In this document: in pieces, positions 25,711-33,770 of the stretch
Numbering within the stretch: the first letter of the stretch is position 1
Layout of the letters: each line of letters starts with the position of its first letter
Origin: Ruegeria sp. ANG-R
GTDB taxonomy: Bacteria; Pseudomonadota; Alphaproteobacteria; Rhodobacterales; Rhodobacteraceae
Assembly (NCBI RefSeq): GCF_000813985.1
Contig: NZ_JWLJ01000002.1
Location: 248,001 to 312,000 of the forward strand
Direction: 5' to 3'
Length of the DNA stretch: 64,000 bases
Notes under the pieces: model-generated
The model's input: only the letters and a program-made list of their open reading frames with translations
The model's database searches: none
Told to the model about the DNA's origin: nothing
Position numbers and translations under genes: made by a program

Positions 25711-26229
25711 ATGAAACGCTTTGCGCTGACTCTTGCCGCGACGATGGCCTTTGCCGTACCCGCTTTCGCCGGAGATCAATATGTCGATGGCACCGGATTC
25801 GCCGTGTCGGGGTATGACGTCGTTGCTTATCGTGACCTGGACCAGGTCGCCGTGGGCCAGTCGCAGCCCGAGGCCGTTCGTGGCCGGGCCGATATCACCG
25901 CAGAGTACAACGGTGCGACCTGGGCTTTTTCGACGGAAGAGAACCGCGACAAGTTTCTGGAGAATCCGGCCTATTACGCTCCGCAATTTGACGGCCACTG
26001 CGCCTATGGTGTGTCACGCGGCGGAAAAGTTCCAGCCAACCCGAACCTGTGGCGGATCGTCGATGACAAACTGTATCTGAATATTACCGATGTTGTTGTT
26101 GGCTTTTGGGATGAGGACATTCCCGGCAACATCAATCTGGCGGACGGCAATTGGCCGGGTATCGAAGCGGACGCTGCCTCTACCAGCGTGATCCCCAAAT
26201 TCACTTCGGAAGGTCCGGTTTCCAACTGA
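25711..26229 (+). CDS. Exported YHS domain-containing protein
   Basis: A 172-residue protein with a Sec signal peptide (KRFALTLAATMAFAVPAFAG) and a YHS-like domain (about residues 35-110): GYDVVAYRDLDQ, then WAFSTEENRDKFLENPAYYAPQFDGHCAYGVSRG. Related exported proteins are linked to metal or copper handling in some bacteria, but the role here is open. GAGGA lies 9-10 bases before the ATG at 25711. It is monocistronic, with a weak terminator behind it. Confidence 0.85.
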   Translation: MKRFALTLAATMAFAVPAFAGDQYVDGTGFAVSGYDVVAYRDLDQVAVGQSQPEAVRGRADITAEYNGATWAFSTEENRDKFLENPAYYAPQFDGHCAYGVSRGGKVPANPNLWRIVDDKLYLNITDVVVGFWDEDIPGNINLADGNWPGIEADAASTSVIPKFTSEGPVSN

Positions 26230-26245
26230 CCGTCGAGAGTCGAAG

Positions 26246-26271
26246 AAGGCTCGGCTTCAAAACCGGGCTTT
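26246..26271 (+). terminator. Probable terminator of the YHS gene
   Basis: A 9-bp stem (AAGGCTCGG / CCGGGCTTT, two G-T pairs) with an 8-base loop and a T-rich 3' side, starting 16 bases after the stop. Confidence 0.5.
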
Positions 26272-26291
26272 CTTTGCATCGGTGTGCGCTT

Positions 26292-26954
26292 TCAACCCGC
26301 CAATTCGAACATGTCCCGCATCTGCTGATCCGCTTCGAACCGAATTCTCACACTCTTGGCGCCAGGGAACTTTCGCTCACGTATCGGGTCGGGAATGACG
26401 ATATCGCCTGACCCCGAGCTCTTGGATTGAAAGGTTAGAATCTCGGTCTCTGCTTTTCGGCAACTGGCCAGCACCGAGGTCGGAAGTGCAACGCGGTTTG
26501 AACCTTCACAGACCGGCGAGGCGATGAAATAGGTCAGATCCCGCCCGAAACACCCGATTGCATCAGGTATATGGTCTGAAGACGCGATCTTAACTTCGGT
26601 TGCACCCGGTCCATCTGGTTCGGAAAAATCTGACAGTGCGCGGTCAGAACTCAACAGATCGCGGCAGGCTTTGATCTCTTCCGCAGCGAGCTCGATAACA
26701 CGTTTTTTCAGGCGCGGACGACGCGGAACCGAGGAATCGGACGATCCTTTGCAGGTCATTCCTTCCCGGCGCAAGAAATCGTAGGCCGCTTTAGCTTGCG
26801 AAAAGCCCGAGTAATCACCATCGGTATGATCGGGGTGGTCGTGAAAGGCGACGTTACGCCAGGCTTCACGTATCTCGTTTGCATTCGCGCCTGGGGGCAG
26901 GCCAAGAACCTGCAACGCTTCGGCCCGAGCCTTTATCTTGCTCACTGGCTCCAT
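26292..26954 (-). CDS. J-domain protein
   Basis: A 220-residue protein whose first 65 residues form a J domain (ALQVLGLPPGANANEIREAWRN, then the HPD motif in FHDHPDHTDGDY, then FSQAKAAYDFLRREG). The J domain stimulates an Hsp70 partner. It lacks the G/F region, zinc fingers and C-terminal domains of DnaJ, so it is a class C co-chaperone. The rest is basic then mixed, without a recognisable domain. ATG 26954 is preferred to a TTG six codons upstream. Its client is unknown. Confidence 0.8.
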   Translation of the reverse strand: MEPVSKIKARAEALQVLGLPPGANANEIREAWRNVAFHDHPDHTDGDYSGFSQAKAAYDFLRREGMTCKGSSDSSVPRRPRLKKRVIELAAEEIKACRDLLSSDRALSDFSEPDGPGATEVKIASSDHIPDAIGCFGRDLTYFIASPVCEGSNRVALPTSVLASCRKAETEILTFQSKSSGSGDIVIPDPIRERKFPGAKSVRIRFEADQQMRDMFELAG

Positions 26955-27101
26955 ACTCAAAACACTCGTCAAAACTACACTGAAGCCAGATTGCCATCAG
27001 TCGTATTTTTGTCAATTTTTTTGGGGTATTAGGCCGGGACGCAGCAACAGTTAGCGCGTTCAATTCGAGATTGTCGCCTGTGTTGCAGTTGCTGCCTGGA
27101 G

Positions 27102-27968
27102 TTAGGCGACGTTCTGCAATTCGGTCTGTGGTGTAATGCCCAGGGCGAAACAGACATCGCGGGTAAGCTCTGGACGGTTGAGCGTATAGAAGTGCAGCTT
27201 GTCCACGCCACCATCGATCAGATCCGAGCAGAGTTCGGTGCAAAGTGCCGTGGCCAGCAGGTCTTCGCGATCATCCCGTATCGCCTTGTCGAAAGCGTTT
27301 TCGACCCAGTCGGGAATACGTGTTCCACAGCGTTTTGCGAAGTTGCGCGCCCCCTTCCAGTTTTCGATTGGCAAGATACCGGGCACGATGGGCTTATCGA
27401 TGCCCGCTTTTTCGCAGGCGTCACGGAACCGAAAGAAGGTTTCAGCTTCGAAAAAGAACTGGGTCAGAGCCTCGTCTGCGCCCGCATCCAGCTTGGCCTT
27501 CAGCCAATCCACGTCGGTGCGGGCGTTCTGCGCCTCCGGGTGGATGTCCGGGTAAGCACCGACACGGATGCTGAACATCTCGGTTTCGGCCAATGCAGCA
27601 ATCAGTTCGACCGAGTTTGCAAAACCGTCCGGATGGGGTTCGAACCGATCCTGACCTTTGGGTGGATCGCCTCGCAGGGCCACGATGTCCTGTACGCCCG
27701 CGCGTGCGAACGTGTCTGCAATTTCAAGGGTTTCCTGACGCGAGGCATCGACGCATGTCAGATGAGCAGCGACAGGCAGGCCCGAGGATTTGTGCAGGGT
27801 TGAAACGGCATCGCGCGTCAGTTCGCGGGTTGTACCGCCCGCACCATAGGTGACTGATACAAATCGTGGGTTCAACGGGGCCAGCGTCTGTACCGTGTCC
27901 CACAGGCGAAACGAGGCCTCCAGAGTTTGGGGCGGGAAGAACTCGAATGAAATCTCAGGCTTGGTCAT
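27102..27968 (-). CDS. metF: Methylenetetrahydrofolate reductase
   Basis: A 288-residue FAD-dependent enzyme that reduces 5,10-methylene-THF to 5-methyl-THF, the methyl donor for methionine synthesis. Marks: SFEFFPPQ at the N-terminus, FVSVTYGAGG, HLTCVDASR, DIVALRGDPP, GAYPDIHPEA and the C-terminal RCGTRIPDWVENAFD. I start at 27968 where homologous sequence begins and GAGG lies 6 bases upstream; the 45 extra codons of the long frame overlap the divergent metR gene. It is transcribed away from metR with a palindrome between them. Confidence 0.95.
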   Translation of the reverse strand: MTKPEISFEFFPPQTLEASFRLWDTVQTLAPLNPRFVSVTYGAGGTTRELTRDAVSTLHKSSGLPVAAHLTCVDASRQETLEIADTFARAGVQDIVALRGDPPKGQDRFEPHPDGFANSVELIAALAETEMFSIRVGAYPDIHPEAQNARTDVDWLKAKLDAGADEALTQFFFEAETFFRFRDACEKAGIDKPIVPGILPIENWKGARNFAKRCGTRIPDWVENAFDKAIRDDREDLLATALCTELCSDLIDGGVDKLHFYTLNRPELTRDVCFALGITPQTELQNVA

Positions 27969-28025
27969 CTTGGCCTCGTAACTGTCATTTAGGTTCTTGT
28001 GCCACTTCGCGCATTGTGAGACAAA

Positions 28026-28051
28026 CTCATATTGTTCAACAACAACATGAG
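28026..28051. promoter_or_regulatory. Inverted repeat between metF and metR (probable MetR site)
   Basis: Arms CTCATATTGTT and AACAACATGAG around CAAC; 10 of 11 positions pair. It lies in the 91-base divergent gap, overlapping the region just before the metR start. LysR-type regulators bind such sites to control the divergent gene and themselves; binding here is inferred. Confidence 0.55.
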
Positions 28052-28059
28052 CTGGATGA

Positions 28060-28968
28060 GTGGTGCATATTGAATTTCGCCATTTGCGGACAATCAAAGC
28101 CATCCACGAGTGTGGTGGTCTGGCACGTGCCGCCGATCAACTGAATATCACGCAATCTGCGCTAAGCCATCAGATCAAAGGGTTGGAAGACCAGGCGGGG
28201 GTTGAGCTGTTTCTGCGCCGATCCAAGCCGATGAAGCTGTCGGCTGCCGGATTGCGCCTGTTGCGGCTGGCAGAGCAGATTCTGCCTCAGGTCGAAGCGA
28301 TGCAGGATGAGTTTACTTCGCTGCGTGCTGGGCGCACTGGCCGGATGCATATCGCGATCGAATGCCATGCCTGTTTCGAGTGGCTGTTTCCTGTTCTCGA
28401 AGCGTTCCGTAAATCCTGGTCTGATGTCGACGTGGATATCCGCCCGGGCCTCGCCTTCGACGCGCTGCCCGCGCTGCAGAAGGAAGAGGTCGATCTGGTG
28501 GTATCCTCTGATCCCGAAGACTTGCCGGGCGTCGAATTCATAGAACTTTTTGACTATCAGGCCGTGTTCGTTGCCGCATCCTCGCATCCGTTGGCAGATA
28601 AACCATATATCGAGGCCGAGGACTTTCGGGGGCAGACATTGATTACCTACCCTGTCGAGCGGACCCGGCTGGATGTATTCAGTCAGCTGCTGATCCCGGC
28701 GCGGGTCGAGCCAGCTACGATCCGTCAGGTTGAACTGACCGCTGTGATCCTGCTGTTGGTGGCGTCCAACCGAGGTATATCGGTGTTACCCGACTGGGTT
28801 GTGCGAGAGGTGAAGTACAACTCTGACTATGTCACGCGTCCGCTTACCGAGGGCGGGATCACCCGAAGATTGTATGCGGCAGTACGGACCGATGACCTTG
28901 AGAAACCCTTTGTGCAAGAGTTGGTGAAACTGGCCCGAACCGAGGCTCAGAAATTGCAGGCGCAGTGA
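28060..28968 (+). CDS. metR: LysR family regulator, MetR-like
   Basis: A 302-residue LysR-type regulator. The N-terminal HTH reads FRHLRTIKAIHECGGLARAADQLNITQSALSHQIKGLED; the effector domain starts about residue 90 (IAIECHACFEWLFPVLEAFR), with the MetR-like ECH segment. MetR proteins sense homocysteine and control met genes; the divergent metF supports this. The start is GTG (28060 or the adjacent 28063); no in-frame ATG fits. A hairpin follows about 40 bases after the stop. Confidence 0.85.
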   Translation: MVHIEFRHLRTIKAIHECGGLARAADQLNITQSALSHQIKGLEDQAGVELFLRRSKPMKLSAAGLRLLRLAEQILPQVEAMQDEFTSLRAGRTGRMHIAIECHACFEWLFPVLEAFRKSWSDVDVDIRPGLAFDALPALQKEEVDLVVSSDPEDLPGVEFIELFDYQAVFVAASSHPLADKPYIEAEDFRGQTLITYPVERTRLDVFSQLLIPARVEPATIRQVELTAVILLLVASNRGISVLPDWVVREVKYNSDYVTRPLTEGGITRRLYAAVRTDDLEKPFVQELVKLARTEAQKLQAQ

Positions 28969-29007
28969 AAGCTGCACCTGCCTCGGATCCGTTGACTGAA
29001 CAACAAC

Positions 29008-29028
29008 GGCCCGGCAAAATGCCGGGCC
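29008..29028. terminator. Hairpin between metR and the cysteine-rich gene
   Basis: A perfect 8-bp stem (GGCCCGGC / GCCGGGCC) with loop AAAAT, between two convergent genes. Neither side has a long T tract, so it is a modest terminator for both. Confidence 0.55.
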
Positions 29029-29039
29029 TCGCAGCTATG

Positions 29040-29399
29040 TCAGCATTTGCCGAAACACTGGTGAACCACCTGAATACCCAGCGCGGTGATTGTGACGCAG
29101 GCACCTGTCGGGAAGCCCAGAGTCGTACAAATCTTGACGCAGGCTTTGGCGGCTGTCCCGTTTGGAATTGATGGCGGTATAGGAAAGCAGATTTTCTTGT
29201 CCACAATCGGAATCGTGAGGCAAATCTTGCCGTCTTCCACAGTCACAGAAATGCAGGTTTCACCAAGAATCATTGGTGTCGCTTCCAGCATCAAGTCTTG
29301 GGGTGGAACGGCCAAGAGGTTTCTCTCGGCGTAGTGCGCGCGCGCCGTTTCCACCAGCTGTTCAATATCCTGCTGCGGAAACTCGTGATAGGTTGTCAT
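29040..29399 (-). CDS. Cysteine-rich protein of unknown function, 119 aa
   Basis: I do not recognise this gene's function. The first 40 residues are an amphipathic, charged helix region (DIEQLVETARAHYAERN). The rest is beta-rich and carries eight cysteines: GETC, GKIC, KKIC, KACVKIC, GAC, HQC and a C-terminal GKC. The alternation of C with short hydrophobic strands (KICLTIP, KKICFPIP, ACVTITALG) suggests a small disulfide- or metal-stabilised domain. There is no signal peptide. A perfect AAAGGAGAA site precedes the ATG, so it is likely well translated. It stands alone, convergent to metR. The N-terminal leader plus Cys-rich tail resembles a peptide precursor in outline, but no modifying enzyme is nearby. 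Confidence 0.75.
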   Translation of the reverse strand: MTTYHEFPQQDIEQLVETARAHYAERNLLAVPPQDLMLEATPMILGETCISVTVEDGKICLTIPIVDKKICFPIPPSIPNGTAAKACVKICTTLGFPTGACVTITALGIQVVHQCFGKC

Positions 29400-29719
29400 G
29401 ATTATTCTCCTTTGAAATTACGAATGCGCGTTCAGCGCAAGTGCGGCAAAGAAACAAATTTCAAACCAAATACACTCTTAAGTTGCTCTGCTGAGCGGCT
29501 TGACACTCGGTGCCATTGCTCAACGAGTCTGTGTTCAAGTTCACATTCCGCGTATGTTTTTTGGTTCATCGAAGCCTGTGGGGAACCCGGATCAGCAAAT
29601 AAACGAGAGGGTCTGCCCTAACGCTTTGGCGCGCAGAGCAGCCATGCGTATCATTCCTCTTGGCAAGGGCGCATTGCCCCAGTATACGCGCGGTTTGACC
29701 GGACAGGAGCCTTTGGACA
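29400..29719. other. 320-base divergent intergenic region
   Basis: Between the cysteine-rich gene (minus) and suhB (plus). I see no convincing ORF, hairpin or operator. It must hold both promoters; a TTGACA at about 29499 lacks a good -10 at the right distance. Confidence 0.4.
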
Positions 29720-30505
29720 ATGGTTGGCAGTGCAAATCTCAACATCATGATCAAGGCCGCGCGCAAAGCGGGGCGTTCTTTGGTCAAGGATTTCCGTGAA
29801 GTCGAGAACCTGCAGGTGTCGATGAAAGGCGCCGGTGATTTCGTATCCAAAGCGGATATCGCGGCTGAGGCCATTCTGAAAGAAGAACTGCTGGGTGCGC
29901 GCCCGACCTATGGCTGGCTGGCCGAAGAAGGTGGTGCGATTGATGGCGATGACCCAACGCGCCGTTGGATCGTTGATCCCCTGGACGGTACCACGAATTT
30001 CCTGCACGGGCTGCCGCACTGGGCGGTTTCGATTGCGTTGGAGCACAAGGGCAAGATTGTTGCCGGTGTGATCTATGATGCCGCCAAGGATGAGATGTTC
30101 TTTGCCGAAAAAGGCGAGGGCGCATGGATGAACGACATGCGTATCCGTGTTTCCGGTCGCCACCGCATGATCGAGTCGGTCTTTTCGACCGGATTGCCGT
30201 TTGGTGGTCGCTCTGATCTGCCCGCAACGCTGCAGGATTTGGCACGTTTGATGCCCGCCTGTGCAGGCGTACGCCGCTGGGGCGCTGCGGCGCTGGACAT
30301 GGCTTATGTGGCCGCCGGTCGCTACGAGGGTTTCTGGGAACGTCGCCTGAACGCCTGGGATCTGGCCGCAGGCATCATCATCGTGAAAGAGGCGGGCGGC
30401 TTTGTTCAGCCGCTGAACCCCGAAGGCAGCGTTATTGAGGATGGCGAAGTGATCTGCGCCAACGAACCGATCTTTGACACCTTCGCCAAAGTGATCCGGG
30501 GCTGA
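29720..30505 (+). CDS. suhB: Inositol monophosphatase family protein SuhB
   Basis: A 261-residue Mg-dependent phosphatase. Metal and catalytic motifs are GWLAEEGG (Glu), WIVDPLDGTTNF (the family signature) and the C-terminal WDLAAGIIIVKEAGG. It hydrolyses inositol-1-phosphate and similar sugar phosphates; in E. coli SuhB also joins the rRNA antitermination complex, which may apply here. Length is normal. It is monocistronic and ends at a strong hairpin shared with convergent bhcD. Confidence 0.93.
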   Translation: MVGSANLNIMIKAARKAGRSLVKDFREVENLQVSMKGAGDFVSKADIAAEAILKEELLGARPTYGWLAEEGGAIDGDDPTRRWIVDPLDGTTNFLHGLPHWAVSIALEHKGKIVAGVIYDAAKDEMFFAEKGEGAWMNDMRIRVSGRHRMIESVFSTGLPFGGRSDLPATLQDLARLMPACAGVRRWGAAALDMAYVAAGRYEGFWERRLNAWDLAAGIIIVKEAGGFVQPLNPEGSVIEDGEVICANEPIFDTFAKVIRG

Positions 30506-30530
30506 ACTATCTTTGACGTCTCTAAGATTG

Positions 30531-30555
30531 ACGCGCGCTCAGTCGGAGCGCGCGT
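30531..30555. terminator. Bidirectional hairpin between suhB and bhcD
   Basis: A perfect 10-bp stem (ACGCGCGCTC / GAGCGCGCGT) with a 5-base loop lies between the two convergent stop codons; TTCCTGTTT follows on the plus strand. Confidence 0.7.
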
Positions 30556-30561
30556 TCCTGT

Positions 30562-31527
30562 TTAGAAATCCACCTCAATCGCGATACCTCGTTCGACCGC
30601 AAGGTCGACCACCGCACCTGCAACAGCAAGATCCTGCAATCCGACGCCGGTTCCGTCGAACAGCGTGACCTCTTCGTCGGTTTGTCGTCCGGGGTGTGTA
30701 CCGTTGATCACCTCTCCGATCTGTCGGATATCGGCTTCGGTTTTCGAGCCCTCGGCGACAACATGCTGGCATTCGCCCAGCGTGATGGACTGAGCGACCT
30801 CATCCGTAAAGACAGTGGCGCGGGTGATCAGGTCGACCCCGACTTCTTGTTTGCCGACCGTATCGGTGCCCATGCAGGCCACGTGCGTACCGTTCGATAC
30901 ATGGTCCGACATCAGGATCGGTGCGAAGGAGGAGGTGATTGTGATGATCACATCCGCCTCGACCATGCCCGGCAATTCAACGGCCTCGAAGCGCAGACCG
31001 GCTTCGGAGGCGATGTTTGCAATGTTGGGGAGCATCTCGGGATGCAGGTTCCAGCCGATGACCTTCTCGAAGGACCGCTGCTCCAATGCGGCGCGCAACT
31101 GATATGTGGCCTGATGACCCGCACCAACCATGCCGATCACCTTGGCATCTTTTCTGGCCAGATGATTGATCGAAACCGAGGACGCCGCCGCCGTTCGCAG
31201 CGCAGTCAGCAGATTGCCGCCAACCACCGCCCTCACCCGTCCGGTGTCCGGGTCAAATAGGAACACGGTGGACTGATGGTTGATCAGTCCGTGCGTTTCC
31301 AGATTATTGGGCCAATACCCGCCGGCCTTCAGTCCAAGCGTCATACCTGCGCGGTCGAACCCACCTTTGAAGCCATAAAGGGCGTTCGCATGGCCGATGG
31401 CTTCGCGAACGACCGGAAAGTTATACGCATCCCCTGCAGCCATTGCCGCGAAGACCTGCTCGACCGCGTCGTAGCTTTCTGTGCGACCCAGCAGAGTCGC
31501 TATTTCCTTTTCAGGAACGATGATCAT
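30562..31527 (-). CDS. bhcD: Iminosuccinate reductase BhcD (beta-hydroxyaspartate cycle)
   Basis: A 321-residue member of the ornithine cyclodeaminase/mu-crystallin family. The Rossmann motif is VIGMVGAGHQATYQLRA; other marks are GMTLGLKAGGYWPNN and FDGTGVGLQDLAVA near the end. In Paracoccus the orthologue reduces iminosuccinate to aspartate with NADH, closing the beta-hydroxyaspartate cycle. Assignment rests on the gene order bhcA-B-C-D, which is complete here. Last gene of the operon; the bhcC stop is 85 bases upstream of its start. Confidence 0.9.
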   Translation of the reverse strand: MIIVPEKEIATLLGRTESYDAVEQVFAAMAAGDAYNFPVVREAIGHANALYGFKGGFDRAGMTLGLKAGGYWPNNLETHGLINHQSTVFLFDPDTGRVRAVVGGNLLTALRTAAASSVSINHLARKDAKVIGMVGAGHQATYQLRAALEQRSFEKVIGWNLHPEMLPNIANIASEAGLRFEAVELPGMVEADVIITITSSFAPILMSDHVSNGTHVACMGTDTVGKQEVGVDLITRATVFTDEVAQSITLGECQHVVAEGSKTEADIRQIGEVINGTHPGRQTDEEVTLFDGTGVGLQDLAVAGAVVDLAVERGIAIEVDF

Positions 31528-31612
31528 CGATCATGCCTTTCTTGTTTTCTGATGATCCGAGGACCAACGGGGCAGTTCATGAAGCCGCCCAGCTGCCCAG
31601 TTCTCGCAGTTC

Positions 31613-32776
31613 TCAGTAAGCCTTGCCGCGCGCGGATACCGGCCACAGCACTTCGACCTTGCCGTTTCGCACGCCGACATACCAGTCATGAACATTGCAG
31701 GTCGGGTCGCAGTGACCTGGTACCAGTCGCAGTTTATCGTTTACTTTCAATGCGCCATTTGGATCACCGATGACGCCATGTTCGTCCGAGCACTTGAGGT
31801 ATTCCACATCATCGCGCCCGAAGATGAAGGGCAGGCCGCTGTCAACCGATTGCGCCTTGAGACCGGCGTCGCAAATGGCTTTGTCCGCCTTGGCGTGGCT
31901 CATCACGCTGGTCAGAATGAACAGCGCGTTCTCCCATTCGCCCTGATCGATGCGCTTGCCATCCTTGTCCAGAATGCGGCCATAGTCGGCATCCATGAAG
32001 GCGTAAGACCCGCATTGAAGCTCATTGTAAACGCCTGAGTTCGCTTCAAAATAGTACGAGCCGGTGCCGCCTCCCGAGACCAGCTCGCAGTCGATGCCAG
32101 CAGCCTTCAGGCCATCATAGGCGTCTTCGACCATCGCAATGGCAGCATCCAGTTTCTCTTTACGGGCCTCGTAGGTGTCGAGATGCTGCATCGCGCCTTG
32201 ATAGGCCTGTATGCCGGTGAACTTCAGGTTTGGCGCGGCCTCCGCAGCCTTTGCAATCGCAACCACATCTTGGGTCGTTGTCACGCCGCACCGACCAGCG
32301 CCGCAATCTATCTCAACGAAAACTTCCAATTCTGTGCTGTGACGCTGTGCGGCGGCAGACAGATCGGCGATATTATCGATGTCGTCGACGCACACAATTG
32401 TCCGAGCACCTAAGTTGGGCAGGCGGGCAAGGCGGTCGATCTTGGCCGGATCACGCACCTGATTGGAAACCAGAACGTCCTTGATGCCGCCACGGGCAAA
32501 AACCTCGGCCTCGGATACTTTCTGGCAACAAACGCCAACAGCGCCGCCCAGCTTTTCCTGCAGCTTCGCCACGTCCACCGATTTGTGCATCTTGCCATGC
32601 ACCCGGTGGCGCATCCCATGGGCTTTTGCGTAGTCGCCCATCTTTTTGATATTCCGCTCCAGCGCGTCCAGATCGAGTATCAGGCAAGGCGTTTGAATTT
32701 CGCTTTCGCCCATGCCAATGGCGGCAGGGATGTCGTAGCCAACTTCCAGTTGATCGATGTTCATCGGTTTGTTCAT
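31613..32776 (-). CDS. bhcC: beta-hydroxyaspartate aldolase BhcC
   Basis: A 387-residue fold-type III PLP enzyme of the D-threonine aldolase/D-serine dehydratase (DSD1) group. PLP-lysine region HGKMHKSVDV, FVEIDCGAGRCGV, GIQAYQGAMQH, the SGGGTGSYYFE phosphate loop, and the metal-binding GHCDPTCN near the C-terminus. In the cycle it splits or makes (2R,3S)-beta-hydroxyaspartate from glycine and glyoxylate. A strong AGGAGGA precedes ATG 32776. The longer frame to 33019 lies inside bhcB and is not real. Confidence 0.92.
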   Translation of the reverse strand: MNKPMNIDQLEVGYDIPAAIGMGESEIQTPCLILDLDALERNIKKMGDYAKAHGMRHRVHGKMHKSVDVAKLQEKLGGAVGVCCQKVSEAEVFARGGIKDVLVSNQVRDPAKIDRLARLPNLGARTIVCVDDIDNIADLSAAAQRHSTELEVFVEIDCGAGRCGVTTTQDVVAIAKAAEAAPNLKFTGIQAYQGAMQHLDTYEARKEKLDAAIAMVEDAYDGLKAAGIDCELVSGGGTGSYYFEANSGVYNELQCGSYAFMDADYGRILDKDGKRIDQGEWENALFILTSVMSHAKADKAICDAGLKAQSVDSGLPFIFGRDDVEYLKCSDEHGVIGDPNGALKVNDKLRLVPGHCDPTCNVHDWYVGVRNGKVEVLWPVSARGKAY

Positions 32777-32787
32777 CCTGTTCCTCC

Positions 32788-33762
32788 TTACCCGTTCAGC
32801 CAAGGCAGTTTGTCTAAATCCACATTGCCGCCGGTGATGATGACGCCGACGCGCTTTCCCCGGAACGTGTCGTGGTTCTTGAGAATGGTAGCCAGTGGGA
32901 CAGCCGAAGACGGCTCCATCACCACGCGCAGGTATTTCCAAGTGAGCTTCATCGCGTCGATGATCTCTTGCTCGGACGCGGTGAAAATGTCGGTCACATG
33001 GTTCGATACAAAGTGCCACGTGTTTTCCTTGAGCGGCACGAGCAGCCCATCTGCCACGGTTTTCGGGGCATCATCGGCGATGATGTGGCCCGCCTTGAAT
33101 GAACGGTAAGCATCATCCGCCTGTTCGGGTTCTGCCGCGTAGATCGCTGTTTCCGAAGCCAGATTTGAAACGGTCAGGCAGGTGCCCGAGACCATGCCGC
33201 CACCGCCAATCGGGGCGATTACCGCATCCAGACCATCGGTTTGTTCGAGCAATTCCGCCGAACAGGTCGCCTGGCCGGCAATGACGCGCGGATCGTTATA
33301 AGGATGTACGAATTCGCCGCCGGTCCGGGCCTGAACCTCGGCAAATGTTGCCTCGCGCGAAGAGGTCGAGGGCTCGCACTCTGTGATCGTGCCACCATAG
33401 CGGCGCACGGCGTCTTTCTTTGCCTTTGGCGCGGTGCGCGGCATCACCACGTTGCAGGGGATTCCGCGCCGACCTGCTGCATAGGATAAGGACAGCGCGT
33501 GGTTGCCGCTGGAATGGGTGCACACACCCTTGGTAGCCATATCATCGCTGAGCCCGAAAACCGCATTGCTGGCGCCGCGCACCTTGAATGCACCGGCTTC
33601 CTGAAAATTCTCGCATTTGAAGAACAACTGCGCGCCGGACAGGTCGTTCAGATAGTCCGAAGTCATAACCGGAGTGCGCCGGATATGAGGTCTGATCCTC
33701 TCATGCGCTATACGCATGTCGTCGATCGTCAGGTCAGCTGCTGAGATTTGATCCAACATCAT
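32788..33762 (-). CDS. bhcB: beta-hydroxyaspartate dehydratase BhcB
   Basis: A 324-residue fold-type II PLP enzyme like serine/threonine dehydratases. PLP lysine in FQEAGAFKVRGASNA, substrate loop SSGNHALS, phosphate-binding GGGGMVSG, and a C-terminal Ser in ITGGNVD. In the cycle it dehydrates beta-hydroxyaspartate to iminosuccinate. GAGGAGG, part of which lies in the bhcA stop region, precedes the ATG at 33762, so translation is coupled. bhcC follows after 11 bases. Confidence 0.92.
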   Translation of the reverse strand: MMLDQISAADLTIDDMRIAHERIRPHIRRTPVMTSDYLNDLSGAQLFFKCENFQEAGAFKVRGASNAVFGLSDDMATKGVCTHSSGNHALSLSYAAGRRGIPCNVVMPRTAPKAKKDAVRRYGGTITECEPSTSSREATFAEVQARTGGEFVHPYNDPRVIAGQATCSAELLEQTDGLDAVIAPIGGGGMVSGTCLTVSNLASETAIYAAEPEQADDAYRSFKAGHIIADDAPKTVADGLLVPLKENTWHFVSNHVTDIFTASEQEIIDAMKLTWKYLRVVMEPSSAVPLATILKNHDTFRGKRVGVIITGGNVDLDKLPWLNG

Positions 33763-33770
33763 TGTCCTCC

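Noticed and set aside
32777-33019. Longer N-terminus for bhcC reaching into bhcB
   Set aside because: The extra residues are out-of-frame bhcB sequence; a strong SD marks the ATG at 32776.
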